A DNA stretch of 64,000 nt from Siphonodentalium dalli. Its lineage: Eukaryota; Mollusca; Scaphopoda; Gadilida; Siphonodentaliidae. The notes beneath the pieces were generated by a model, which saw only the letters and a list, made by a program, of their open reading frames with translations, had not been told where the DNA came from and did not search any database. Made by a program: the position numbers and the translations under genes. This document shows, in pieces, positions 1-8,882 of the stretch. The stretch is from the NCBI GenBank assembly GCA_032622095.1, contig CP136065.1, forward strand, positions 213,324,151 to 213,388,150, given 5' to 3'. Each line of letters begins with the position of its first letter. Positions within the stretch are counted from its first letter, which is position 1.

Positions 1-165
1 ATTGTATGTTTCTGAAGGTGTTATCAGTTCGGCTAATGCAACTTCCCATTTTTCTTTATCAATTTGAACTGGTTTTGGTAATTGTACAGTAAAACAACAT
101 TGAGTATTGTTTGGATACATTACCATCGAACTGTCGCTCGGAATTGTAATGTAGAAAGGATTCAT
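1..165 (-). CDS. Polinton penton-like minor capsid protein, N-terminus only (partial at window edge)
   Basis: The minus strand is open from an ATG at 163-165 to the window edge (55 codons, no stop). It starts MNPFYITIPS, continues with a YPNNT segment, and has a KWEVALAEL block near residues 39-47. From memory of the family, this opening (FYIT-P-S-S, then YP-N-T, then a WEVAL-E block) is typical of the penton-like single jelly-roll protein of invertebrate Polintons/adintoviruses, which would form capsid vertices. Its ATG overlaps the TGA of the upstream membrane-protein gene (ATGA arrangement), as expected for tightly packed viral genes. The call rests on the N-terminus only; the rest lies left of the window. 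Confidence 0.6.
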   Translation of the reverse strand, partial: MNPFYITIPSDSSMVMYPNNTQCCFTVQLPKPVQIDKEKWEVALAELITPSETYN

Positions 166-425
166 ACTTTCAAAATTTCTGCCGACTGATTTTTCAAATA
201 TTTCAAACGCGGTGTTGGTAAAATGTACCCCAAAGAACTACTGAGTAAAATTAACCACAGTTCGTTATTTTCACTTTGTAAACTTAAATGAACAATTGCT
301 GTAGCGATTATACCAACAATTATAATAATTTGTGTAAAATATGTTACTTGATTTTTTGCAATTTTTTCTCCACAGATTTGAAATTGTGATGGAGCATCGA
401 GACCAACTGAACCATTTTGAGACAT
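162..425 (-). CDS. small two-helix membrane protein of the Polinton
   Basis: 87 residues starting MSQNGSVGLDAP. The ATG at 423-425 was chosen because a longer in-frame start at 560 lies inside the integrase gene. Two hydrophobic segments are visible, about residues 30-48 (QIIIIVGIIATAIVHL) and 56-70 (LWLILLSSSLGYILP), followed by a short basic tail. Small proteins with an LLSSSLGY-LP-P pattern next to the integrase recur in invertebrate Polintons as I remember them; no biochemical function is known to me. It sits 10 nt downstream of the integrase stop and overlaps the penton-like start by 3 nt, so it is probably a late virion or membrane protein. The membrane topology is inferred. Confidence 0.65.
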   Translation of the reverse strand: MSQNGSVGLDAPSQFQICGEKIAKNQVTYFTQIIIIVGIIATAIVHLSLQSENNELWLILLSSSLGYILPTPRLKYLKNQSAEILKV

Positions 426-435
426 GTTAAAAGTT

Positions 436-1530
436 TTATACCAAATTTGTGGCAGGTATCCAACTGTCAAATTTTTTAGGATAACCAGCCCAATGAACTT
501 TAATTTCTCTAACTGATTTACCAGCAACTTTTCTTGAACGTTTACCAACAACTGATTCAATTTCGTAAACTTTATTATCTTTTATATGTTGAATTTCTTT
601 ACCATAAAATGATCCTGCGATGTTTTCACCATCTAAATCTACTAATTTGTAAGTTAATGGTGTACTTTTACAAACTCTACTAATTTTGAAAATTTCTTTT
701 GTCCAATTTGGAAGATATCCTTTATCAAAAGTTCTCTTTGTTTTATTTATTCTAACAAAATCTCCAACTTTCAACATCTTATCTTTTTTCGTTTTTAACT
801 TTCCATAAAGATTTCTGGAAACTTCAATTTCATTTTCTCGAGTTACTAAAACTGGTGCCATCTTAATACTTCTATGAAAACTTTTGTTGTAAGAATTCAC
901 AAAATCGTGCAAAACATCAACGTATTTCAAAGTTTGATTATGTGTAAAATATTTCCACATCTTTGTTTTCAATGTCCGTTGAAAACGTTCAACTATACTT
1001 GCTTTTGTCTCTGGATTCTCTGTTGTGAAAAAATGAATTTTCTTAGATTTCAAAAATTGTAAAAATAATTTATTTTTGAATTCTGAACCTTTGTCAGATT
1101 GAAATGAAGCTGGTTTTCGTTTTGATGATTTTAGAATTTTCTGAAATGTTTTAACTAAAGTTTTACCAGTTTTATCTTTAATTTTTTCAACCCATGCAAA
1201 TTTTGAGAACACATCAATAACACAAAGTAAATATCTGTAATTGTCATTGTGCTTTTGCAAAGTTTGCAAATCTGCCAGATCAGCTTGCCACTGAATATCA
1301 ATTCCTGCAACAATAGTTTTACGTCTGCGAAATTTCCGAACAATTGGTTTGTGCAAAGTATATGTTTTTTGCCATTGTAACCATTTTTTAACATCTGAAA
1401 GTTTAATTTTGTTATTTGTTTCTTTTGCATTTTTAAAAAGTTGATTTGCTCCACTGAAACCACCAACTTCTTTTGGATTGTAGTAAATTTCAGTTAGAAG
1501 TTTGTCAAATTTTATGTAAGTGAGGACCAT
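436..1530 (-). CDS. Polinton retrovirus-like integrase with C-terminal chromodomain
   Basis: 364-residue intact integrase. The N-terminal helical region (IYYNP..GGF.GAN.L) and the block KKWLQWQKTYTLHKP match the animal Polinton integrase family (C. elegans F54H12.3 type). The RNase H-fold catalytic triad is visible as D84 in WQADLADL, D146 in QSDKGSEF and E181 in ASIVERFQRTLK, with 34 residues between D146 and E181. The C-terminus (about residues 325-364: IESVVGKR..., IKVHWAGYP..DSWIPA) is a chromodomain, which in this family is thought to steer insertion to chromatin. Integration by this family makes 6-bp target duplications. The start overlaps the end of the upstream gene by 19 nt. This is the least damaged of the large genes. 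Confidence 0.93.
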   Translation of the reverse strand: MVLTYIKFDKLLTEIYYNPKEVGGFSGANQLFKNAKETNNKIKLSDVKKWLQWQKTYTLHKPIVRKFRRRKTIVAGIDIQWQADLADLQTLQKHNDNYRYLLCVIDVFSKFAWVEKIKDKTGKTLVKTFQKILKSSKRKPASFQSDKGSEFKNKLFLQFLKSKKIHFFTTENPETKASIVERFQRTLKTKMWKYFTHNQTLKYVDVLHDFVNSYNKSFHRSIKMAPVLVTRENEIEVSRNLYGKLKTKKDKMLKVGDFVRINKTKRTFDKGYLPNWTKEIFKISRVCKSTPLTYKLVDLDGENIAGSFYGKEIQHIKDNKVYEIESVVGKRSRKVAGKSVREIKVHWAGYPKKFDSWIPATNLV

Positions 1531-2217
1531 CCTTTCAAAATAGTTTTTCTGGTTTCTGGTGTTAAAATATCAACTGAACGTTTTCTTGACTTGCCACTGA
1601 TAGGAGTTGCATGAGGTGTATGAAACTCATCACCAGTGTGACCTTTTAAATGTCTTTGCATCCACAGCCATCGATCCCTGTTACCTACATAATCTTGTGG
1701 TATATTAAGTTCCCCCAATCCACGTAGGAATGTTTCATAACCAACTGGGTTAAAACCTTTTCGGTGACGAACAACATCGTTTATCAAATCAATTATATTT
1801 GATCCAGTAACTGTTTCTGTTCCATAAATTAATTGTCCACGATCATCCCATCTAAGTTTAGGATTAGTTGACAACAATGATAAAATTTGTTGTGCTTTAC
1901 CACGAAATTTAGATGGCACACTTTCCAATATATGGTCACTCATTTTCCCAAAGTTTTCAGATAACTTTTGTTCAGGTAATCTGAATTTTGAATTTAAAGA
2001 TTTTTGTGAAGTTTTCAATTTGTACAAATTTTCTCCAAATAACTGACTTTTCTGATTCAGAAATATTTTTATCATAAACTGATTTCAATTCTTTGTAAGA
2101 ATCTGAAACATTTGAAATTGCAGGATCAGGAGGTAATTGAGGTTTATTCATTTCTGACATTTCCCATTGTTTGAAATCTTCCAACATTCTGAATGGTACA
2201 ATAACCATTTTCTTCAT
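1512..2217 (-). pseudogene. conserved Polinton structural-type protein, disrupted by one frameshift
   Basis: Two overlapping minus-strand frames form one gene. The upstream frame (1972-2217) starts MKKMVIVPFRMLEDF with a PQLPPDP stretch and an ISESEKS segment; the downstream frame (1512-2075) carries the diagnostic block PKLRWDDRGQL, then GSNIIDLINDVVR, RKGFNP.GYETF, and VGNRDRW. I recognise this layout from many invertebrate Polintons, where it is one protein of about 200 residues annotated as hypothetical; a capsid-associated role is inferred only. Continuity is lost near 2044-2053, at a short A/T run, where the reading frame changes. A sequencing indel cannot be excluded. The end overlaps the integrase start. 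Confidence 0.6.
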
Positions 2218-2237
2218 ATTTATTTGAGATTTAGTTT

Positions 2238-2606
2238 TTACAAAATATTTTTAACAACTGCACCTAATGTTTTGCTAATCAATGGAGCAAGAAATAATAA
2301 TGGTAAAAAGCCACCTTTTTGATTCAAAATTTTCTTCTTTTGTTGCAAAGGTTTGTTCTTGTCTGCAAGATATCTGATATGTTTACGCTTCGAATGTAAC
2401 TTGCGGTTCTGAGCTTCATTCAGTTTTACATTACCTTTTAAAAGATTTTGACAACATTCTGAAATGCAATCCATCACTTGTTTCGGAGCATCGTTGGTCA
2501 TTTTCTTTTTATATGCAGATGGAACTTTACTCATTGCAACAATCAACTCACCATATTTTTTTATCAGCGGTGCTTTCCGGCTCTTAGGTTTTGAAGGCAT
2601 CTTCAC
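2238..2606 (-). CDS. small basic Polinton protein with QKGG motif and hydrophobic C-terminal tail
   Basis: 122 residues. The N-terminus is strongly basic (KPKSRKAP), the middle is helical with CISECCQNLL and a Lys/Arg-rich stretch, and the C-terminus is QKGG followed by a hydrophobic, potentially amphipathic segment (FLPLLFLAPLISKTLGAVV). Proteins ending this way are common in animal Polintons as I recall. The QKGG site resembles adenain-type cleavage sites ([MILNQ]xGG-x), so the tail may be released as a membrane-active peptide similar in role to adenovirus pVI or pX. That is inference, and no protease gene is visible here. It lies between the ATPase-side genes and the structural-type gene, all in the same direction. 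Confidence 0.6.
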   Translation of the reverse strand: MKMPSKPKSRKAPLIKKYGELIVAMSKVPSAYKKKMTNDAPKQVMDCISECCQNLLKGNVKLNEAQNRKLHSKRKHIRYLADKNKPLQQKKKILNQKGGFLPLLFLAPLISKTLGAVVKNIL

Positions 2607-2656
2607 AGTCTAAGTAGTTGTCTCAAAATGAGCAGAAAAATTATATGTTTCATCTT

Positions 2657-3244
2657 TTATCTTTTCGGATTGAACCATTCTAAAGCTTCGAATGCAGATT
2701 TCGATGCATCAGACAACGGCATAAATTTTGAAAATTCAAGATCAATAACTGGTTTTTTTTGTAACGGTTGATGTTGAGGGTTCTGCTGAGAAGGTATAGG
2801 TGTAAATTTAGAATGTTGATTTTGTTGAGTTTGCATCGGTGTAAACTTTGAATGATTTAGAGAAAGCTTTGTTTTACGTTTAGATTCTTTTTGATTACCT
2901 CTTTGTTGTGTTTGCTTCCGAGTAATCTTTGAACGTTTTGGAGAAACCTTTGATTTACTTTTAGATTGTCTACCAGTTTGTTCAAATGAATTTTTCAAAA
3001 GACTTCTAATTAAAACTCCTCCAAGAAACCCACTACCACCTCGTTGTAAAATTAATTTGCGTTTTGTTTCCATATCAGTTGATCGATCAGAGATTTTTTT
3101 AAGAACATTTTTATTTCTCTGAAAAAACTTTTTTGTCTGTGATGGTAATTTCCAATCATTTTCAAGAAATAATTCAGCTGCAAAAGTGAAGAAATTTATA
3201 ATTTGTGACAGTTCATCACGACTAAACATCTCGGTGGACGACAT
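2657..3244 (-). CDS. basic Polinton protein with QRGG motif, Lys/Gln-rich C-terminal half
   Basis: 195 residues from the ATG at 3242-3244 (MSSTEMFSRDEL). The frame extends upstream to 3313, but that part overlaps the ATPase end and looks non-coding (KYKFSCCYFFHF). The first 60 residues are probably helical (QIINFFTFAAELFLEND). About residues 50-75 (LKKISDRS....KRKLILQRGG) mirror the LADKN...KKKILNQKGG block of the neighbouring 122-residue protein, so the two look like paralogues sharing a putative maturation site. A glycine-rich hydrophobic segment (SGFLGGVLIRSLL) follows QRGG. The C-terminal half is low complexity (K, S, Q, P) with repeated SKFTP units. A DNA-condensing or capsid-internal role is inferred. 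Confidence 0.55.
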   Translation of the reverse strand: MSSTEMFSRDELSQIINFFTFAAELFLENDWKLPSQTKKFFQRNKNVLKKISDRSTDMETKRKLILQRGGSGFLGGVLIRSLLKNSFEQTGRQSKSKSKVSPKRSKITRKQTQQRGNQKESKRKTKLSLNHSKFTPMQTQQNQHSKFTPIPSQQNPQHQPLQKKPVIDLEFSKFMPLSDASKSAFEALEWFNPKR

Positions 3245-3278
3245 GGTTCTAAAATGAAAAAAATAACAACAACTGAAT

Positions 3279-3929
3279 TTATACTTTTGAATATATGACA
3301 GGACCTCGGTCATTAGCTGTCAACCATTTATGGAAAATATCAGTTCTAATTCGCAAATAATTTTCTGTTCTAGGATGAAAATCTACTAAAATATATCCAT
3401 GATTTATTGAAGTTGCATCTTCGTATGCTTGTTTCAAATGATTGGTTTGCATTTGATGAGCCAAAACTTTTATTTGATTTTTATCTCGAACGCTTTGAAA
3501 TAAAACCATGTAGTGTGCATTCAAACTTATAGTTCTGCTACTTTTTGATTTTTGGAACATGTTTTGAGTAATGTAAATTATTGAAGCATTTCGATGATGA
3601 CCTTTTCTAGTAAACCAAAGCATTATTTTGTCTTGATCTTGTTCCCCCATCATGTCATCGAAAACAACAAGATGAGGAAATGATTTATCTGATACAATTT
3701 CCTCATCATCGTCTGGAATACCATCGATAAACTTAACGTTATCAATTTCTTTTATACGATTGTATGTGTCTTGCCATTCTTTGTAACACCAAACTATTTT
3801 CTTTGGTGGTGTTTGGAATAAATCGTGTTTAAATTCAATAACTTTTTTAACAAATTCTGTTTTACCTGATCCACTAGGTCCGCTGATAAAGAAATTACAC
3901 GGATGTTGGAAAAGTAAAGATTCTTCCAT
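3279..3929 (-). CDS. Polinton genome-packaging ATPase (FtsK/HerA-A32 type)
   Basis: 216 residues, apparently intact. Walker A is GPSGSGKTEF (about residues 17-26); Walker B is HLVVFDDMM (about residues 86-94), with the paired acidic residues of the A32-like packaging ATPases. A downstream SIIYITQNMF strand fits the sensor region (the Gln/Asn after the strand is typical), and FQSVRDKNQI follows. The family hydrolyses ATP to pump viral DNA into preformed capsids. Length is close to the 210-250 residues usual for Polintons. Its presence supports a virus-like rather than purely transposon lifestyle for the parental element. It lies between the two basic proteins and an unknown gene, all in one orientation. 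Confidence 0.9.
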   Translation of the reverse strand: MEESLLFQHPCNFFISGPSGSGKTEFVKKVIEFKHDLFQTPPKKIVWCYKEWQDTYNRIKEIDNVKFIDGIPDDDEEIVSDKSFPHLVVFDDMMGEQDQDKIMLWFTRKGHHRNASIIYITQNMFQKSKSSRTISLNAHYMVLFQSVRDKNQIKVLAHQMQTNHLKQAYEDATSINHGYILVDFHPRTENYLRIRTDIFHKWLTANDRGPVIYSKV

Positions 3930-3962
3930 GTTGTCACTTTGATGTCTAATCAGAGAGTGAAC

Positions 3963-4559
3963 TTAACGACGTGTGAATTTAGTTCTTAAAGAGAAATCTC
4001 CAAAGCTGTAAACATTTCCATACATTTCAATAATCCAATTATCATAGTCTTCTATTCTTCTGTACTTTGTTCTGTAAATAAAAAAATCATCCCCCAAAAT
4101 GTTTTGAATTTTTGCATATGTTGACATTGTTTTTGTTAACAAATACCCATAGATCCTAGGATCTGATTCAAAAGTTCCCCCAGCAAGAGGAAAATGATCT
4201 TCATACTTTGTATAATGAATATAGTCATGTTCATCAAAAGTTCCTAAATCTATATCTAAATGGTGTTGATCACCACCAAATGTCCAAAAATCAGATATTT
4301 TTTCAATGAGAAAAAATGTTTTGAATTTAATAAATGATTCAATATATTTTTGAGAGAAATGAGAAGATATACTTGACTCAAGATAGGCCAATCTCTGTAA
4401 ACATTCGCCGACATCACAGCATCGTAGTATTGCTTTCTTTTCTCTTTCAAACCAGACTTCTTGTAATTCCTTCTTTATCTCTGGAATAAGCGTTGACTGT
4501 GCCACCAAATATCCATAAATCTTCTCAGCAATTTCTGGAGGTACTACTCCTGCCAACAT
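3963..4559 (-). CDS. unknown Polinton gene downstream of PolB
   Basis: The open frame runs from 4667 to 3963 (234 residues), but the first two Met codons lie inside the 3' end of PolB. The third, at 4557-4559 (MLAGVVPPEIAEKIYGYL), lies just after the PolB stop and is the simplest start, giving about 198 residues. I do not recognise the protein. Its opening VVPPEIAEKIYGYL has a loose resemblance to an F-box helix (P-E-....I..YL). Aromatic and acidic residues are plentiful (DHFPLAGGTFESDPRIYGYL; YGNVYSFGDFSLR). No Cys-His-Asp pattern of an adenain protease and no zinc finger can be seen. Position between PolB and the ATPase suggests a replication or assembly accessory protein. Confidence 0.5.
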   Translation of the reverse strand: MLAGVVPPEIAEKIYGYLVAQSTLIPEIKKELQEVWFEREKKAILRCCDVGECLQRLAYLESSISSHFSQKYIESFIKFKTFFLIEKISDFWTFGGDQHHLDIDLGTFDEHDYIHYTKYEDHFPLAGGTFESDPRIYGYLLTKTMSTYAKIQNILGDDFFIYRTKYRRIEDYDNWIIEMYGNVYSFGDFSLRTKFTRR

Positions 4560-4575
4560 CTTGACATGAAATGAC

Positions 4576-7500
4576 TCAACATCTCCATCCGTATGGGTAT
4601 GTATGAATACCATTGACGAGTTTTCGTTTTGTGTACACCGATCTGAAAGTTTTGGTTTGACACTCACTAATCAATTGATGGTTCTTTTGTCTTTTAATTC
4701 TGGAAGGATACTCAACAACAGTTTTGAAATTTTCACGATCATTAACACATTGTACCATTGTTTCAAAATTAACTTTTTGACTTGTGCTGTAATCAAGAGT
4801 GATACCTTTTACCTTACATTTGGTGTATCTTCTCCCATCTTTGATGTATTCATATCCGTAGTTCTTTGGCCCAAGTCCAACAAATTTGACAATCTTTGCA
4901 TCTGGATGTTCGTCGCTCCATTTCCCCAATCTTCCTTCGATAGTTTTGATGTTCTTCTTTGATGGATCACTGACATACATACAGCTGTCTGTATCAAAAT
5001 ACAGCACTCTATCTCCAAGTTTTTCTAAAACTTTATACAATTGTAATCTTGCATACGCTGTAACAAAAGAAGCAACAACAACATTTGCTGAATGATGAGG
5101 TTCAATATTATCTAAGATGTCAACATAATTTACCAGAATGAATTTGTCACCATCAAGAAGTGTAACATTTTGAACAATTATATTGTTACTAGTAAGCAAT
5201 TCAAAATAACGTGATGGTTTATCCACATACTCTGTTTTTGACATAAGATTTCTTTGTGCATTCTTACCCCATATACAATTAATCATAATTTTAGATATTT
5301 GACGTTTTCCTGGATTCTTCTCGATGTTCTCCAATTTTATACCCTCAGCTGCATAATAATCCTGTACAAACTTTTGTTTCTGTTCTTCTGTCTCAACACC
5401 AAATGGATAACCACTACATTCCTGTTTGATCTTTAAATGTTTATCGATATAGGATTTGTATATTTCATCTGTCCAATCTGTCCAATGCCAAATTTGGTAC
5501 ACATCAAGTATTTTGTAGCCAACATCCATTGCTTTGAATAATTCTGGCGTGGTCCACACTCCGGTTATAGCTCGATCTTCTTCTGAATGGTTACATGCCT
5601 CGTTCTCATTGATGGCACAAGTGTTGCACAGAGTAAAAACCATTTTCTTGTTACAATGAATCGGTAGAACTGGAATATACAATTTCGATGGTGGTAAAAT
5701 TGTACATTTAACAAGCCCCGCATAGTCTCTAATGTGTTCTTGATTGATCTGCTCTTGGCTCAAAATTTCTGGATGTCCAACAGGGTAGAATTTATATTTG
5801 TTGCAAAATGGATACAACGAACACACATCGATGAACTTGATTTCTTTTGTGGAATCTTGATCAATTTCCTCGTACAATTTGATGGCATTTGTACGTCCAC
5901 CAAACAATGCTTCTCTTGGCAAAATGGGGTCTCGATGTTTGTAGAAAGATTCCATTTGTTGTTTGAATTTCACATCCGATTTCATTCTTTCGTCGATCTG
6001 ATGCTCCCAAATTGATTCAACTCTGTAACCAAGACTTTCCAGTTCATCTTTCTTCTGTTGGGTTCTTGTATATAATTCTTCCATGGTGAGCATCGTATAG
6101 GGATTCTTGTATTGTCTGTTGTTGTAACATTTTGGACATCCATGAAACAGACATCCATTCATCTCAAAAACTGTTCTTGTGGCTTCCTCATATCAATCGA
6201 CGTAGTGTCCACCAATCTTGATTTCTCCTCCATTCAAAGCATGCTTGATTGTTATCATACGTGACAATGATATATGTTGAAGCCAACGTATCGCTTTCAT
6301 GGAATAGTTTTTAGCACATGGGTATCCACCATCTGGAATGATTCCAATTGTTTTCTCTGGCATTGAATTCTTCCTCCATGCCAAATTGCAAACTTGTGCC
6401 AATGTTATTGACTCAATGAACGGGTCAATCTGTTCTGTTTCCAATATGTATTTCCTGAATTTTCCACATCCACGGCGAAGAATATCCACGTCTGATTTGC
6501 AGTACTTCTCTATCTCTTCTTGGAAGTTGAATATCGCATAATTTTCTATTTTCTCATTGTACCATTCAAAGAATTTCTCTCGATTTTCCACGCTCATCAT
6601 ATCTGGTTTGTAGTAATCACAAGCCAAGTAAGGTCCAATGTAATTTTGAAACTTTGGTGAATTCGCCCAATGTGGAAAGTGTCCTTTTGCCATCTCATTC
6701 AGCTGAAAAGTTTGTGGAAATTTTGAAAGCGGCATCATCAGAAAACTCAGAGAATCAATAACTTTCACGCTGTTGCATTTTAAACTGAGAATTTTGTTTC
6801 CATTCATGATCAGTTCTGGTTTATGAATTCCACTTTGTATGAGTGCTTGAAGTAGAAACTGTGCATCGTATCACCCTTGAATACAAATTCTCTGGAATCC
6901 GGTCCGCATGTTTCACATTTTTCTTCGATTGGTTTGCACATGCAATCTCCACAAGCGGTATGTGCAACACAGAAGTTTGGAATATGAACACCTGTGTCTT
7001 GTCTGCATTCAAAGTCAAAGAATACATATGGAATCTTTGCAGGTTTCTTTTCCGGTGATTCATATTTTGGAATGTAGCACCTGTGATCTGCTTCAACGAT
7101 TTCTTTGCAATGTTTGCATTTCTTCAACCCCGCACATATATGTCTGTTTGATTTATTGATGAGAAATTCTTCATCACAAATGTTGCATAGTTGAACCAAA
7201 TCACATATTTTTCTTTTCTGTTTTCCTTCCGTCTTCAAATGGTTGTCGAAACAAGATTTACTTCTGAATGATCGTCGACACGTTCTACACTTCACCAAAT
7301 TTGTGAAATTACACTGTGTCAATGACCAGCATGCACAAACAAATCTGCATCGATGATCGCCACGACTTTTGAATCCAATGTCACAGAATTCGCAGTAGTA
7401 GCTGGTGCCTAGAAATCCTTTGATTGATGTTATGGTGTCGAAGTGATTGTTGTTGTAGTAGATGTGTACACATTTGCTCTCCGAACACATTTCTGCAGGT

Positions 7501-8567
7501 TCAAATAGAAATCCAGCGCCAGAAAATTCATTGTGAATTTTCACAACATATTCTGGATACAATATTTCTTGAATCTTGTGGAACTCATTGATACTGCAAA
7601 CTGTATCGTGTGGAATACCAGCACGGTTGAGTAGATTTTTTGCTGCATCTGTTTGTGCTGTGTATATTGATTGTCTTATTCTTTTCCATTTCTTTGACCA
7701 GCACGCAGATCCATCACTATCTGCCTTACACATTCCGACGACAATAGATCTTGCCATACACATAACATCATCAGCATTTTCAATCCGGACAATACTTCTT
7801 TTCACTTTTGTAAGCTTGTTCTTGTCTGCAAATGGTCGATAATGTAGTGAGTGTCGTGTACCACCTTCCGGAATATCTGTAACGAAGATTTCGAAATTGA
7901 GTGCACCGTCATGAATTGTAAAGTCTGCATTTGATTGAACCACATTTTGAATATTATCCATGAGTGTCTCACCATTCAATTCACTGGCTTTTGTGAATGG
8001 AATGAAAATGTTCATATCAAGTCCTGGATGATTTATCGTAACTCTGATTCTTGTCTTCTCATTTGCTGAACATTTCTGTTTCAATTCTTCTGTCAACTTC
8101 TCAAATATCTCTGGAATGTTTTCGATTGGATCTGTAAATTTCTCGAATTTCACACCAAATTGTCGTGATGCTGATTTAAATTTTCTGGAAAATTTCTCCG
8201 AGTTCAGCTCCAATTTGAAATATTTTGTTGGATTGAACACAACACGCTCTCTAGCCAGACTTCTCTTTCTCTTCCCACCAATTTCTCTATTCTGTCTTCG
8301 ACCGCGTCCAATCTGACCATCACTAGAACTTTCTTCACTTTCGCCTCCATCAGTTTCCATATCGCTCTCTTCACTTTCTGCCTCATCAGTTTCCATATCG
8401 CTCTCTTCACTTTCTGCCTCATCAGTTTCCATATCGCTCTCTTCACTTTCTGCCTCATCAGTTTCCATTTCGCTCTCTTCAATAACTGCAGGCCTTGGTC
8501 TTTTTCTAACAATATCTTCTTCGCTGGCGGAGTCGTCTGAAACAGGTCTTTTGATTCTCTTAAACAT
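4576..8567 (-). pseudogene. Polinton protein-primed DNA polymerase B, decayed
   Basis: Three minus-strand frames make up one polymerase. Frame 1 (6810-8567) starts MFKRIKRPVSDDSAS, has four 12-residue acidic repeats (about residues 33-80), a basic stretch GGKRKRS, a Cys/His-rich zinc-binding region (about 390-510) and exonuclease motif I (FFDFE, about 516-520). The next part (6193-6807) includes LIMNG..ILSLK and exonuclease III-type residues (YCKSDVDIL). The last part (4576-6162) keeps the palm: DVCSLYP, the motif B-like KIMINCIWG, and YFDTDS. Breaks: sequence is missing and the frame changes near 6860-6890 in the exonuclease domain, and an in-frame TGA lies at 6193-6195 where the family has a Gly codon. 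The polymerase active site is preserved but the protein is not continuous. Confidence 0.88.
8351..8480 (-). repeat. 36-bp tandem repeat encoding acidic 12-residue repeats in PolB
   Basis: Four units begin at 8351, 8387, 8423 and 8459 with a 36-bp period, an exact multiple of three. They encode METDEAESEES-like units on the minus strand, so copy-number changes keep the PolB frame. The outermost unit abuts the arm of the palindrome at 8472. Confidence 0.9.
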
Positions 8568-8882
8568 TTTTGTCTTGAGTTTTTGTCAGCAAAAAATATT
8601 GCGACTGGCTTCTTCGGAGTTGAAGTGTAAAGTGTATAATTACACAATTTTACACTTGCTTTTATAGCATTTTTCATCGTGACTGCTATAAAAGCAGGTG
8701 TTAAAATTGTGTAATTATACACTTTACACTTCAACTCCGAAGAAGCCAGTCGCAATATTTTTTGCTGACAAAAACTCAAGACAAAAATGTTTAAGAGAAT
8801 CAAAAGACCTGTTTCAGACGACTCCGCCAGCGAAGAAGATATTGTTAGAAAAAGACCAAGGCCTGCAGTTATTGAAGAGAGC
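8472..8882. repeat. 411-bp near-perfect palindrome at the PolB 5' end
   Basis: The left arm 8472-8669 and right arm 8684-8882 are reverse complements over about 198 bp, with about one single-base insertion and one substitution near the tip, around a 14-nt spacer (8670-8683). Each arm contains a TATA box, a leader and the first 32 codons of PolB. The arms end exactly where the two proteins diverge in sequence. This is either a local inverted duplication or a junction of two Polinton terminal inverted repeats. Confidence 0.95.
8656..8697. promoter_or_regulatory. divergent TATA boxes flanking the palindrome centre
   Basis: TATAAAAG reads rightward at 8687-8694, and its mirror CTTTTATA reads leftward at 8659-8666. 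Each is about 95-100 nt before the matching ATG (8787 rightward, 8567 leftward). Symmetric placement suggests the two genes are co-expressed from identical core promoters. Confidence 0.6.

Noticed and set aside
6193-6195. TGA in PolB as a selenocysteine or recoding site
   Set aside because: The family has Gly here as I recall it, there is no visible SECIS-like structure, and the gene has an independent frame break. A nonsense change is simpler.
1-8670. Adenain-type protease or hexon gene
   Set aside because: No ORF shows the His/Cys pattern of adenain or a double jelly-roll-sized capsid protein; these may lie to the left of the window.
8204-8803. 199-codon minus ORF containing KLMRQKVKRAIW repeats
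   Set aside because: It is an out-of-frame shadow of the 36-bp repeats in PolB.
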